A DNA stretch of 64,000 bases, from positions 13,774,460 through 13,838,459 of the forward strand of contig NC_064047.1 in assembly GCF_932526225.1 (NCBI RefSeq), in the 5' to 3' direction. The notes beneath the pieces are model-generated. The model was not told where the DNA came from. It saw nothing but the letters and a program-made list of their open reading frames with translations, and ran no database searches. The position numbers were made by a program, and so were the translations under genes. Source of the DNA: Nematostella vectensis (taxonomy: Eukaryota > Cnidaria > Anthozoa > Actiniaria > Edwardsiidae). Every line of letters starts with the position of its first letter. The stretch's first letter is position 1. Shown piece after piece: positions 23,695 to 35,811 of this stretch.

Positions 23695-25708
23695 ATAGTC
23701 AGCTATAGTCACAGCTATAACGAGCACAGCATAGAATATTCAGCTATAGTGACAGCTATAACAAGCACAGCATAGAATTGTCAGCTATAGTCACAGCTAT
23801 AACAGGCACGGCATAGAATAGTCAGCTATAGTCACAGCTATATCAAGCACAGCATAGAATAGTCAGCTATAGTCACAGCTATAACAAGCACGGCAAAGAA
23901 TAGTCAGCTATAGTCACAGCTATAACAAGCACAGCATAGAATAGTCAGCTATAGTCACAGCTATAACAAGCACAGCATAGAATAGTCAGCTATAGTCACA
24001 GCTATAACAAGCACGGCATAGAATAGTCAGCTATAGTCACAGCTATAACAGGCACAGCATAGAATAGTCAGCTATAGTCACAGCTATAACAAGCACAGCA
24101 TAGAATAGTCAGCTATAGTCACAGCTATAACAAGCACGGCATAGAATAGTCAGCCATAGTCACAGCTATAACAAGCACGGCATAGAATAGTCAGCTAAAG
24201 TCACAGCTATATCAAGCACAGCATAGAATAGTCAGCTATAGTCACAGCTATATCAAGCACAGCAAAGAATAGTCAGCTATAGTCACAGCTATAACCAGTA
24301 TGGCATAGAATAGTCAACTATAGTCACAGCTATAACCAGTATGGCATAGAATAGTCAGCTATAGTCACAGCGATAACAAGCACAGCATAGAATAGTCAGC
24401 TATAGTCACAGCTATATCAAGCACAGCATAGAATAGTCAGCTATAGTCACAGCTATATCAAGCACAGCAAAGAATAGTCAGCTATAGTCACAGCTATAAC
24501 CAGTATGGCATAGAATAGTCAACTATAGTCACAGCTATAACCAGTATGGCATAGAATAGTCAGCTATAGTCACAGCGATAACAAGCACAGCATAGAATAG
24601 TCAGCTGTAGTCACAGCTATATCAAGCACAGCATAGAATAGTCAGCTATAGTCACAGCTATATCAAGCACAGCATAGAATAGTCAGCTATAGTCACAGCT
24701 ATAACAAGCACAGCATAGAATAGTCAGCTATAGTCACAGCTATAACAAGCACAGCATAGAATAGTCAGCTATAGTCACAGCTATAACAAGCACAGCATAG
24801 AATAGTCAGCTATAGTAACAGCTATAACAAGCACGGCATAGAATAGTCAGCTATAGTCACAGCTATAACCAGCACGGCATAGAATAGTCAGCTATAGTCA
24901 CAGCGATAACAAGCACGGCGTAGAATAGTCAGCTATAGTCACAGCTATAACCAGCACGGCATAGAATAGTCAGCTATAGTCACAGCTATAACGAGCACAG
25001 CATAGAATAGTCAGCTATAGTCACAGCTATAACCAGCACGGCATAGAATAGTCAGCTATAGTCACAGCTATATCAAGCACAGCATAGAATAGTCAGCTAT
25101 AGTCATAGCTATAACAAGCACAGCATAGAATAGTCAGCTATAGTCACAGCTATAACAAGCACAGCATAGAATAGTCAGCTATAGTCACAGCTATATCAAC
25201 CACAGCATAGAATAGTCATCTATAGTCACAGCTATATCAAGCACGGCATAGAATAGTCAGCTATAGTCACAGCTATAACAAGCACGGCATAGAATAGTCA
25301 GCTATAGTCACAGCTATATCCAGTATGGCATAGAATAGTCAGCTATAGTCACAGCTATAACCAGTATGGCATAGAATAGTCAGCTATAGTCACAGCTATA
25401 ACCAGTAAGGCATAGAATAGTCAGCTATAGTCAATGCCATAACAAGCACAGCATAGAATAGTCAGCTATAGTCACTGCCATAACAAGCACAGCATAGAAT
25501 AGTCAGCTATAGTCACAGATATAACAAGCACAGCATAGAATAGTCAGCTATAGTCACAGCTATAACCAGTATAGAATAGTCAGCTATAGTCACATAGAAT
25601 AGTCAGCTATAGTCACAGCTATAGCAAGCACGGCATAGAATAGTCAGCTAAAGTCACAGCTACAACAAGCACAGCATAGAATAGTCAGCTATAGTCACAG
25701 CTATACGG
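23695..25708. repeat. 41-bp minisatellite, inverted relative to 21415-22845, about 49 copies
   Basis: The unit AGCTATAGTCACAGCTATAA then CAAGCACAGCATAGAATAGTC is the reverse complement of the 21.4-22.8 kb unit. The array lies in the intron before the terminal exon, so the two arrays flank that exon as a long inverted repeat. Internal block duplications are visible; for example, the CAGTATGGCATAG variants recur near 24295 and 24500. Confidence 0.97.
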
Positions 25709-26384
25709 TTCAATAGGAAGTGCACGCATAAAAAGGGAGGCAGAGAAAGGTAGAATTAGAGCAGACGACCCGGAGGAACCAGGACTGACGGAATTAAGCA
25801 AGTACCATCTACGCTGTTATCTTGTTTACGTTGTCGCGAACCCCCCGTGACATTACAATGACTTATTATAACCGAGCTATCAGATGCCTGGGCGGAACAG
25901 ACGAGAACGCTGGCATTATGAAGCTTCGAGACCCTGAACTTATGTAAGAACTTGAGCGCGAGCGTGAAAACCAGTCGAACGTAAACGCAAGAAAAATCCT
26001 TCGCTTGCACCTGTTGCACTTAGCTCGAGTGTAGGCAAGTTATTCTCCGTAAATTTTAACACCTTATGTCATTTTAGGTTATTTACCTTGAATCGGATAA
26101 TTTGGGCATTAAGCCAAACGACTCCTGGATTTGTTTAAGAGATGACTTTGGGGTAAACCAATTTTAGGGTGGTAATATCACAAGGCAACTTTACGAAAGT
26201 TTTACGTCCAAACTTATTTATGTTAATATAACCTGTGAAAAGTGGTCTAGAAAAGGATTTCATTTCGAGATGATGATAGTCGTACCGGTACAATATGGGG
26301 TCTTTTTTTGTTTTTAAAATTTTATGGTAGATATTTTTGGTTTTGACATTTTGGTCTATTATGATGAATGATAATGAGACTTAC
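25709..26384. other. Intron remainder
   Basis: Unique sequence. An 87-codon minus ORF (25756-26019) has no splice support and no recognised homology, so I leave it out as a gene. Confidence 0.4.
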
Positions 26385-26441
26385 CCATGCCTGGAAGAGT
26401 ATCGGTAGGAGTTTGTGTCGTAGGACCAGATGGTGTTCTCT
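26385..26441 (-). CDS. Membrane-protein gene, Thr/Pro linker exon 2
   Basis: A 57-nt exon reading RTPSGPTTQTPTDTLPGM, between the acceptor GCTCAAG and the donor ATGG/GTAAGT. Phase 1 on both sides matches its neighbours. The Thr/Pro-rich composition suggests an O-glycosylated stalk just outside the membrane. Confidence 0.72.
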
Positions 26442-26553
26442 CTTGAGCTTAAATATCAATCAGGACTAACATTATAGCAGATACTAAAGGATAACTCGCC
26501 CTCGAATATACGAGACAGACAGACAGAAGGACAAGAAAACGGATGGTCATTAC

Positions 26554-26607
26554 CATTTGTGCGGTCACGGTCTTGTGTGCTCTGTGGTCGAGTTGTTGTT
26601 ACAGGGG
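26554..26607 (-). CDS. Membrane-protein gene, Thr/Pro linker exon 1
   Basis: A 54-nt exon reading PVTTTRPQSTQDRDRTN, between the acceptor TTTTTTGTACAG and the donor AATG/GTAATG. It is symmetric in phase 1, so it could be skipped without a frame change. It is probably part of a glycosylated stalk. Confidence 0.7.
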
Positions 26608-26702
26608 CTGTACAAAAAAGTAATTAAGCAGTAATAGATATTCATTACTTAATAAAATGGATCAGATATCTATATATACGCCGTTTAACTTAGCCTTGGT
26701 AC

Positions 26703-26897
26703 CTATACACGTCTTCCCGTCGCCAATAAGACAGTCAGGACACGATCGACACAACACACCATCCGGGATTTCTCTGCACTTAACTCCTGGGTAACACGTG
26801 TCTTCGCCACAAATTCGCTCTTTCTCATCACATAGGGCGCCTTTATAGCCCACGTGACATCGGCAAGTGTAGTTGTTTATTCCATCGATACATGTTC
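26703..26897 (-). CDS. Membrane-protein gene, EGF and cysteine-rich exon
   Basis: This exon completes the second EGF domain (GTCIDGINNYTCRCHVGYKG, ending LC) and continues into a cysteine-rich segment with CGEDTCYPGVKC and CRSCPDCLIGDGKTC. That segment resembles the linker seen in matrix proteins with thrombospondin-like CxxG modules. The acceptor is CATTCTCAG and the donor ATAG/GTACC. Phase 1 joins the NG of the previous exon to GTC, restoring the EGF pattern exactly. Confidence 0.85.
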
Positions 26898-27039
26898 CTG
26901 AGAATGAATGATCAAAATTTCAACAACAATTGTCGAGCCCCGATAACGGATCCTCCAAAAGAAATGTGGAAACATTGGGTTATCGGGGTGTTGTTCGAAT
27001 GAAGATGTTCGAATAACAGAGTGTTCTTGTTACCGTGGG

Positions 27040-27357
27040 TTCGGGTTTCTGGGTATTCGGGTTACTGGGTGTTCGAGTTATTGAGGATTCGGGTTATTGA
27101 GGGTTCGGGTTACAGGATGTTCGAGTTTTTGAGTTTTCGGGTTACTGGATGTTCGAGTTATTAAGGATTCGGGTTACTGGGTGTTCGGGTTATTTAGGGT
27201 TCGGGTTACTGAGTGTTCGGGTTATTGAGGGTTCGGGTTACTGGGTGTTCGGGTTATTGAGGGTTCGGGTTACTTGGTGTTCGGGTTATTGAGGATTCGG
27301 GTTACTGGGTGTTCGGGTTATTGAGGGTTCAGGTTACTGGGTGTTCGGGTTATAGAG
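27040..27357. repeat. 32-bp tandem repeat (two 16-bp halves), about ten copies
   Basis: The unit is GGGTGTTCGGGTTATTGAGG then GTTCGGGTTACT, built of two related 16-bp halves. It contains GGGTTA but is not a telomeric (TTAGGG) array. It lies within the intron between the two EGF exons. Confidence 0.85.
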
Positions 27358-28434
27358 ACCAAAAATCCTCGATTTTTATACCCTACCAAAGACCTAAGGC
27401 TAAAATTACATACCCTACCGCTCAAAATTATACCCAATAAGTCGTGATTAAAGCGGAAATTCACTGTCAATCAAATGGTGTTTAAATAAATTGTCTTTTT
27501 CGGTTAATGCGGCAATGTGTGTATTGGTCAGCCATACTGACAACATTGTCCACTCTATCAGAGACCTAACAAGAGAACAAGCAAAAAGCGAAAAAAAGAT
27601 ACCCTATCGTAGACCTCAAGAGCCCAAACACCCTACCCTAAAGGGCGGCACATACCCGTATACCAAATATGAGGGAGTACCCACCCCCCCTCCGGGCTAG
27701 CTTTCTTGTTTTTTCCACGCCGTTTGCGCTACTCGATCGAGCCACTGTGAAAATATAAGCGCTTTATTTTCTTCACAAACGTTTTGCTAACTTTCAATAC
27801 ATCTGCGATTTTCGTGTTATTCAAGCCAACCTGAACGAGCAAGTAAATAACTCTCCAACGAAGAGCAAGTGGGTAACTTCGAACCATTTCGATCAGTAAT
27901 GGCGGCTTTCCGTTTCAGGTACCGGCTCCATTTGATTGACGGCTGAGAATCGCCAATTGCCAATCGCCGATTAAGCTCCGGTGGTCGCGTAACAATGCAT
28001 ACAGTGGTAAAACCCGATAAAAGGCAATAGCTCTTTCAAACGTCATTAATTATTCAATAGCTATTTTGCCAATCTGGTGAACGGTTCTGGTCACAAGAAT
28101 GGAACTATTCTTGCGAGACTCGAAAAGCGTGACCAAATAGGTTTCATTCCCTGGAAAAAGCGGAGTTGAATAAAAGTGAGTTTTGAATGTTTTCACTACA
28201 TAAACCATTACATTTACTACTCAACTAACATTACTCGATTAAAAGTTTTTTTATTATTAATAAGTACATGCTAGATCAAATATGATCGCTCATGCAAACG
28301 TGATATTTTAATATCGTGCAAACGTGCTACACACAAACATGGTAACTAAAATATACCATAAAGAATGGGGGTAATGGTGACAAATGATTCACAAGATTAC
28401 CACCTCGCCATCATTTCACGGGCTTTCGCCTTAC
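27358..28434. other. Intron remainder
   Basis: Unique intron sequence with no coding signal recognised. Confidence 0.4.
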
Positions 28435-28848
28435 CGTTGACACAAAGGCTAGGTTGGCAATCATCAATGTCACTTTCGCATCGGCTTCCGTTGAATCCCG
28501 CAGGGCAGGCGCACTCGTACTGGCCAGATCCCCGTGGGTGGTAGGGGTGGGGATGGCATGTTCCCCCGTGTTGGCACGGGCACTCCATCGCCTTTACAGT
28601 AACTGTCGTTGTATCGCTGGCGTTGCACTCATCGGTGGCTACGAATTTGAACGTCTTGCTGTCGGAGGTTGTCATGGTGATGTTCAGTTGTCCATCTGGC
28701 GTGAACACGTAGCCCTGCGCGTCGGTGTTGGCAAGGGAGTACGTAACGGGACGGTTATCTGGATCCAGAGCTTCAATCTGAAGCGATAACATCTCTCCAA
28801 CTAATGCGAATTGAACTGGAAGTGTGGTGAAAACAGGCGGGGAATTAA
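28435..28848 (-). CDS. Membrane-protein gene, cadherin-like and EGF exon
   Basis: A 414-nt exon. It opens NSPPVFTTLPVQFALVGEML and continues as a cadherin- or dystroglycan-like beta domain (ALDPDNRPVTYSL, FTPDGQLNITM, FKFVATDECN). A full EGF domain follows (CPCQHGGTC, CACPAGFNGSRCE), then the start of a second (DIDDCQPSLCVNG). The acceptor is CTTTTTCAG and the donor AACG/GTAAGG. It needs phase 1 from the preceding exon, which the 33022 exon (phase 0) does not supply, so an intervening exon is missing. Confidence 0.88.
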
Positions 28849-29149
28849 CTGAAAAAGATATTTAAGTAATATTTAGTCAATATAAAATTGCCACTTCATT
28901 GAAATAGCCAGTGTTTTCATTATCAAATTTAAAAAAGAAAGTAAAAACTAAAGTTCAAACTTCGGACACCGTTTTTGTTCTTGACTTCTTCGCTTCGAAT
29001 GCATGTATCCGTAAAGTGTTGCCTTGCGTAAATAGCGCCACAAAATCACGTATTCCATTTTGTAGCATTTTGAATTCTAAATTATTCAAACTATTTACTT
29101 CAAAGTGTGTGATGACCATGAATCACTGGCTGAAAGATTCCTCTATCGT

Positions 29150-31966
29150 TTTCACCATTACGCTTGTTCCATGTAAACTGACTATTTGCGTTTCACAATT
29201 ACGCTTGTTCCATGTAAACTGACTGTTTGCGTTCCAGCATTACGCCTGTTCCATGTAAACTGACTGTTTGCGTTTTACAATTACGCCTGTTCCATGTAAA
29301 CTGGCTCTTTGCGTTTTACAATTACGCCTGTTCCATGAAAACTGACTGTTTGCGATTTACCTTTAAGCCTGTTTCATGTAAAGTGACTGTTTATGTTTAA
29401 CCTTTACGCCTGTTCCATGTAAACTGGCTCTTTGCGTTTTACCTTTACGCCTGTTCCATGTAAACTGACTGTTTGTGTTTTACCTTAAAGCCTGTTCAAT
29501 GAAAACTGACTGTTTGCGTTTTACCTTTACGCCTGTTCCATGTAAAAATGACTGTTTGCGTTTTACCTTTACGCCTGTTCCCTGTAAACTGGCTGTTTGC
29601 GTTTTACCTTTACGCGTATTCCATGTAAACTGGCTCTTTGCGTTCTACATTTAGGCCTGTTCCATGTAAACTGGCGCTTTGCGTTCTACATTTACGCTTG
29701 TTCCATGTAAACTGACTGTTTGTGTTTTACCTTAACGCCTGTTCCATTTAAACTGACTGTTTGCGTTTTACCTTAACGCCTGTTCCATGAAAACTGACTG
29801 TTTGCGTTTTACCTTTACGCCTGTTCCATGTAAAAAATGACTGTTTGCGTTTTACCTTTACGCCTGTCCCATGTAAACTGACTGTTTGTGTTTTACCTTA
29901 ACGCCTGTTCCATTTAAACTGACTGTTTGCGTTTTACCTTTACACCTGTTCCATGATAACTGACTGTTTGCGTTTTAGCTTTACGCCTGTTTCATGTAAA
30001 AATGACTGTTTGCGTTTTACCTTTACGCCTGTTCCATGTAAACTGACTATTTGCGTTTCACAATTACGCTTGTTCCATGTAAACTGATTGTTTGCGTTCC
30101 AGCATTACGCCTGTTCCATGTAAACTGACTGTTTGCGTTTTACAATTACGCCTGTTCCATGTAAACTGGCTCTTTGCGTTTTTCCTTTACGCCTGTTCCA
30201 TGAAAACTGACTGTTTGCGATTTACCTTTAAGCCTGTTTCATGTAAAGTGACTGTTTATGTTTAACCTTTACGCCTGTTCCATGTAAACTGGCTCTTTGC
30301 GTTTTACCTTTACGCCTGTTCCATGTAAACTGACTGTTTGTGTTTTACCTTAAAGCCTGTTCCATGAAAACTGACTGTTTGCGTTTTACCTTTACGCCTG
30401 TTCCATGTAAAAATGACTGTTTGCGTTTTACCTTTACGCCTGTTCCCTGTAAACTGGCTGTTTGCGTTTTACCTTTACGCGTATTCCATGTAAACTGGCT
30501 CTTTGCGTTCTACATTTAGGCCTGTTCCATGTAAACTGGCGCTTTGCGTTCTACATTTACGCTTGTTCCATGTAAACTGACTGTTTGTGTTTTACCTTAA
30601 CGCCTGTTCCATGAAAACTGACTGTTGGCGTTTTACCTTTACGCCTGTTCCATGTAAAAATGACTGTTTGCGTTTTACCTTTACGCCTGTTCCATGTAAA
30701 CTGACTGTTTGTGTTTTACCTTAACGCCTGTTCCATTTAAACTGACTGTTTGCGTTTTACCTTTACACCTGTTCCATGAAAACTGACTGTTTGCGTTTTA
30801 GCTTTACGCCTGTTTCATGTAAAAATGACTGTTTGCGTTTTACCTTTACGCCTGTTATATGTAAACTGACTGTTTGCGTTTTACCTTTACGCGTGTTCCA
30901 TGTAAACTGTTTGCGTTTTACCTTTAGGCCTGTTCCATGTAAACTGGTGCTTTGCGTTCTACATTTACGCTTGTTCCATGTAAACTGACTGTTTGTGTTT
31001 TACCTTAACGCCTGTTACATTTAAACTGACTGTTTGCGTTTTACCTTAACGCCTGTTCCATGAAAACTGACTGTTTGCGTTTTACCTTTACGCCTGTTCC
31101 ATGTAAAAATGACTGTTTGCGTTTTACCTTTACGCCTGTTCCATGTAAACTGACTGTTTGTGTTTTACCTTAACGCTTGTTCCATTTAAACTGACTGTTT
31201 GCGTTTTACCTTTACACCTGTTCCATGAAAACTGACTGTTTGCGTTTTAGCTTTTCGCCTGTTTCATGTAAAAATGACTGTTTGCGTTTTACCTTTACGC
31301 CTGTTATATGTAAACTGACTGTTTGCGTTTTACCTTTACGCGTGTTCCATGTAAACTGTTTGCGTTTTACCTTTAGGCCTGTTCCATGTAAACTGGCGCT
31401 TTGCGTTCTACATTTACGCTTGTTCCATGTAAACTGACTGTTTGTGTTTTACCTTAACGCCTGTTCCATTTAAACTGACTGTTTGCGTTTTACCTTTACG
31501 CCTGTTCCATGAAAACTGACTGTTTGCGTTTTACCTTTACGCCTGTTCCATGTAAAAATGACTGTTTGCGTTTTACCTTTACGCCTGTTCCATGTAAACT
31601 GACTGTCTGTGCTTTACCTTAACGCCTGTCCCATTTAAACTGACTGTTTGCGTTTTACCTTTACACCTGTTCCATGAAAACTGACTGTTTGCGTTTTAGC
31701 TTTACGCCTGTTTCATGTAAAAATGACTGTTTGCGTTTTACCTTTACGCCTGTTCCATGTAAACTGACTGTTTGCGTTTTACCTTTACGCGTGTTCCATG
31801 TAAACTGTTTGCGTTTTACATTTAGGCCTGTTCCATGTAAACTGGCTCTTTGAGTTCTACATTTACGCCTGTTCCATGTAAATTTGCTCTTTGCGTTTTA
31901 CCTTTACGCCTGTTCCATGTAAACTGGCTCTTTCCATTTTACCTTTACGCCGACTCCATGTAAATT
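29150..31966. repeat. 41-bp minisatellite (second family), about 69 copies
   Basis: The unit is GTTCCATGTAAACTGACTGT then TTGCGTTTTACCTTTACGCCT, with many one-base length variants. Blocks recur (for example the variant near 29577 and again near 30440, and the pair near 30776 and 31225, about 449 bp or 11 units apart). It is unrelated in sequence to the 21-25 kb 41-bp family. It lies in the intron where an exon of the membrane-protein gene appears to be missing. Confidence 0.96.
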
Positions 31967-32228
31967 GGCTGGTATCTGGCTGGCATTGACGACACCACTC
32001 GTTCGGTTTAGCATCGTTTTGCGCGAAACAGTGGCCATTGAGTCATGCTAAAACATTGAGATGATAATGAAACGTTCATGGGAATCAGTTTAAGGCATAT
32101 CGGCGAAAAGGGGACACAAGACGGCGTATTTAGGGACGAGCTAGGTGCTATGCTCGATTGATGCAAGGGAGCACGGCAGAATGTGCTTCATTAAACGCGC
32201 GATTGAGATTATTACGAAAATTAACCAC
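31967..32228. other. Intron sequence
   Basis: Unique sequence between the minisatellite and the MITE. Nothing recognised. Confidence 0.4.
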
Positions 32229-32237
32229 TTTGTTATG

Positions 32238-32432
32238 GAATCTGGGTAAACCCCAAGAGTCGAAAGTCAGAGACTCGAGACTTATAGGCCGAAAGTCGGA
32301 AAGATATCTAAAATATCGAAGAGTTTTACTTTTCCTCGCTCATGAATTTTATTTTTACTTTAAAACATATTTCAGATATCTTGTTCGACTCTCGGCCTAT
32401 CAGTCTCGACTCTAGGGGTTTACCCAGACTCC
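32238..32432. mobile_element. 195-bp MITE with 9-bp target duplication (MULE-like)
   Basis: It has long inverted ends of roughly 75 bp (TCTGGGTAAACCCCAAGAGT on the left, and its complement with few mismatches on the right). It is flanked by perfect 9-bp direct repeats TTTGTTATG (32229-32237 and 32433-32441). A 9-bp duplication with long inverted ends is typical of Mutator-like elements. It is non-coding. Confidence 0.85.
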
Positions 32433-32441
32433 TTTGTTATG

Positions 32442-33021
32442 CAACGCGTCATGTGTGTTTGTTTTGTTTTGTTATCAGTAGCGCTGTTGGGGGTGTGGGA
32501 CTCGGATTATGAAGTGGATTATGTTTGTCAACTGTGTCTTTGTTCGTATCATCGGCCCGAAGATATTGGATACGCGTAATGTCGACACGAAGTGCCGACG
32601 AAGGATGCACGATGTGCATCTTCCTCTCTTCGGGAAGCATTCGTTAAATAGGAACACATTTTGCCGTGCTCCCTTGATTGATGTGCTTATTTTTTTATGT
32701 TTGTTAATTCCTTCTGTCTATTGGTATTAGTAAATCTATCAATATGATGGGGGGGGGGGGGGGGGTCTGTCCCTTACTCGGTGGAAAAAAATAGTTTTCG
32801 TGTTATAGATTGTGCCATTCTATAGGATTGTAATCAAGTTAACGGGATTGTCGAGTTATCGAGGCCTAGATCCCTCGGATGATATCAAACTCTCACACTT
32901 TGACAAATTCATAAATCTAAGTCTGAACTTTTTAGAATATTTTTCAATCACTTTTTATAGGTGGTGATATTCGGGATATATTTCCCAGGGGGGGAGGGGA
33001 AGGGGGCGTTCGTATACATAC
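32442..33021. other. Intron sequence with G-run
   Basis: No exon recognised. A G run of about 18 occurs near 32749-32766. Confidence 0.4.
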
Positions 33022-33279
33022 CCTGAGGACACAAGTGCCTGTCTTGCTGCACCTCATACAGACGGAGTCGTACGATATAAACCTCATCTTCTCCAGACTG
33101 GCGTCGATCTTGTTGTTGGAGATCCTAATGTACAGTCCTCCCGCGGGGGTCCCGAGATTTTCGTAGTCCCCTATCTTCGTTGGAGGGTCCGGAAGGCTGC
33201 ATTTGACCCCAAATAAGTCAAACTGTTCGCCTTGTAGCTCGTGTGGTGATGAGTTTGGTGTCCAGTTGTTGCCATACAC
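33022..33279 (-). CDS. Membrane-protein gene, cysteine-module exon B
   Basis: Encodes VYGNNWTPNSSPHELQGEQF, then a stretch with VKCSLPDPP and GGLYIRISNNK, and ends with CMRCSKTGTCVLR. The sequence fits the beta-rich CxxC module that follows VWD domains in mucin-like matrix proteins. The acceptor is CATATCAG and the donor AGG/GTATGT. It is in phase 0 on both sides and joins the 33352 exon in frame. Confidence 0.8.
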
Positions 33280-33351
33280 CTGATATGAGATCAATCACAG
33301 TTTAGAAACTGACAACGGGACTGTGAGATAAACCAAACTTATTTTTTTCAC

Positions 33352-33482
33352 CTTGAATTCGGTTGCGTGACATGTGAGATTCTCTGAAGGTATAAATCCA
33401 TCACCAAAGATGTTGGTCTTCTTGTATGGCCTCCTTCTAATGTCACACAGACCCACATCGTGAATCCTAGGAGAACCATCGA
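33352..33482 (-). CDS. Membrane-protein gene, cysteine-module exon A
   Basis: Encodes VDGSPRIHDVGLCDIRRRPY, then NIFGDGFIPSENLTCHATEF ending in Lys. The acceptor is GATTAAAG at 33483 and the donor AAG/GTGAAA. It enters in phase 1, as the 35336 exon requires, and leaves in phase 0. It forms one domain with the 33022 exon. Confidence 0.78.
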
Positions 33483-33539
33483 CTTTAATCACACATCGAG
33501 AAGATAAATACTGTTGTTTTTGTCATTGTTGATAATGGT

Positions 33540-33847
33540 GAAGATAGTAATGAACGCTGGCAAGGAAGAGGAAGAGGACGAAGATAATGATGAAGATAAT
33601 GATATTGACAATGGTTACGACGACGATGATAAGGATGATGATGATAATGATGATGATGGTGATGGTGATGGTGATGGTGATGGTGATGGTGATGGTGATG
33701 GTGATTACGATGTTGATGATGACGGCAAAGAAGATACGTGATGGTGATGGTGATGGTGATGGTGATGGTGATGGTGATGGTGATGGTGATGGTGATTATG
33801 ATTATGATGATTACGATGTTGATGATGACGGCAAAGAAGACACGTGA
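33540..33847. repeat. GAT / GATGGT microsatellite, duplicated block
   Basis: Two roughly 100-bp blocks of (GATGGT)n followed by GATTAC and GATGATGACGGCAAAGAAGA lie in tandem (33650-33741 and 33742-33847). Asp/Gly-rich ORFs across it are low-complexity artefacts. Confidence 0.9.
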
Positions 33848-33889
33848 TTATGATGACTGTCCAGTTTCAGCCATATTGCCTTGGTCATG

Positions 33890-34030
33890 AGGATATTGTT
33901 TGAGGGTCATTACCATATTGTTTGAAGGTCATTACCATATTGTTTGAGGGTTATTACCATATTGTTTGAGGGTCATAATCATATTGTTTGAGGGTCATTA
34001 CCATATTGTTTGAGGGTCATTACGATATTC
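33890..34030. repeat. 22-bp tandem repeat, about six copies
   Basis: The unit is ATTACCATATTGTTTGAGGG plus TC, tandem and nearly uniform, inside an intron of the membrane-protein gene. Confidence 0.85.
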
Positions 34031-34515
34031 TCTCAGTCATAGACTTCGCCTCTCGGTCTTCTCTCTCTATTACTGCAGTTTGACATATAAAGCGCGTACA
34101 CAGTACACAGGGGGATGCGCAGGGTGCGTGCGCACCCCCCTTGGCGGCCAAAAAGTGGGCCATTTCTTATTAAGGAATCTTCAAATACTTTGCTTTTTTT
34201 CAGATGATACCTATTGCTGCGCACCCCTCTCGGCAAATCCTGGGTACTTGGCTGCATATTCTGTGTACTCTCGCAAACGACTGTAACTAAATCGCCTTCT
34301 GGTTTCTGCCATTCAATCCTTAGAGCGTTTCAGCTGGCCAGCACTGAAATGGTTTCCAACCACGCCACCTCCCCTTAAGGCGCTGACCAATCAAACAGCA
34401 CCAAATTCCGTTACATTGAATCATGGAGGCCAAAAGGCGATTTAGCAGTTGGAATTCGTTGACACGAGTTCGCCAATATTGAAAACTGCAGAAATGATAC
34501 GGAAACGATGAGTTG
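34031..34515. other. Intron sequence
   Basis: No feature recognised. Confidence 0.4.
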
Positions 34516-34712
34516 TTCACCTACCCTAGAAGTTCTGGTACTGTGTTGATTGACATGTTACCGTTTGTTCACCTACCCAAGAAGTTCTGGTACTGTGTTG
34601 ATTGACAAGTTACCGTTTGTTCACTACCCAAGAAGTTCTGGTACTGTGTCGATTGACATGTTACCGGTTGTTCACCTACCCAAGAAGTTCTGGTACTGTA
34701 TTGATTGACAAG
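34516..34712. repeat. About 52-bp tandem repeat, four copies
   Basis: The unit contains TTCACCTACCCAAGAAGTTC then TGGTACTGTGTTGATTGACA and AGTTACCGTTTG, with small differences among copies. Confidence 0.85.
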
Positions 34713-35072
34713 GAGCAGTCTAGTGATGTGAAACCTTCTTCGCAGATACAAGTGCTGTTTGAGCAGTTGCCATGGTTACTGCACTCGTTAGGGCAAAGGT
34801 TTTCTACGATATCTGAAAATAATGATGATGAAAAAAGAGCTTATTGATATGGTGAAGATGATTGTTGATATGAAATATTTGAATAGTAATCCTCTAACAA
34901 ATTTACCTTTGCATAGACCAAAATAAATCCGGGCAGAAAAAGTATTCATTGTATAATCTTGTCTAATCTTGGATGACTCAAACAAACTGAATTTGTGTAG
35001 CATATAATTTGAGAAACAAAAATTACAAGTCAAAGTAACAGCTACAAAGTACCGATCTATCCAATCTATCCA

Positions 35073-35292
<220 letters not shown>

Positions 35293-35335
35293 TGGTGCGC
35301 TAACTGTACGTTGTGTGCAAAGGCTTTGCGTTTAC

Positions 35336-35465
35336 CTGCGGGGGGTTCCGATGGGTTGCCCTCAGCATTCTTGGTGTAGAGCGTCAGGTTGTTGTAAGCC
35401 TCGTCTTGGCAGCCGCTCTTCAATGATTCCAGGGCCGACACAGCGAAACCGGCATTTCCTGTTAC
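35336..35465 (-). CDS. Membrane-protein gene, post-VWD helical exon
   Basis: Encodes VTGNAGFAVSALESLKSGCQ then DEAYNNLTLYTKN and a Pro-rich end PSEPPAG. The acceptor is CATGCACCAG and the donor GCAG/GTAAAC. It continues in phase 0 from SCIFDLM of the 35812 exon, completing a C8-like cysteine segment seen after VWD domains. It leaves phase 1, which the 33352 exon completes. Confidence 0.82.
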
Positions 35466-35811
35466 CTGGTGCATGGGTTATAACACGTTAATAATACAAC
35501 TCCACGAAGTTCCGTGTCAATCTGTGTCTATGGTCTGCGCGCTGCGTGGAACTGAAAACTCGCGATTTTAGGGACTTTAATAAATAAAATGCATCACGCG
35601 GCACTGGAGAAGAAATAATAGAATAGAAGTGGGTAATTTTGGTTACTATAAATTTATGCAAAAGTATTATGCACCAGTTGACTTTTGACTTACTGTAAAG
35701 TAGGTTTCGGGAATTCGATTATGATCTTTGGATGAAAAAATGCAGTAGCAGTATTGTAAGAGGATTCAGTGCCTTGGATTAACTGTAATGCCAGTATCAA
35801 ATGACAATTAC

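Noticed and set aside
27040-27357. Telomere-like GGGTTA repeats
   Set aside because: The unit is a 32-bp GGGTTATTGAGGGTTCGGG-type repeat, not (TTAGGG)n, and lies inside a gene intron.
33514-33847. Asp/Gly-rich or Met-rich ORFs over the GAT microsatellite
   Set aside because: Low-complexity translation of a (GATGGT)n tract in an intron.
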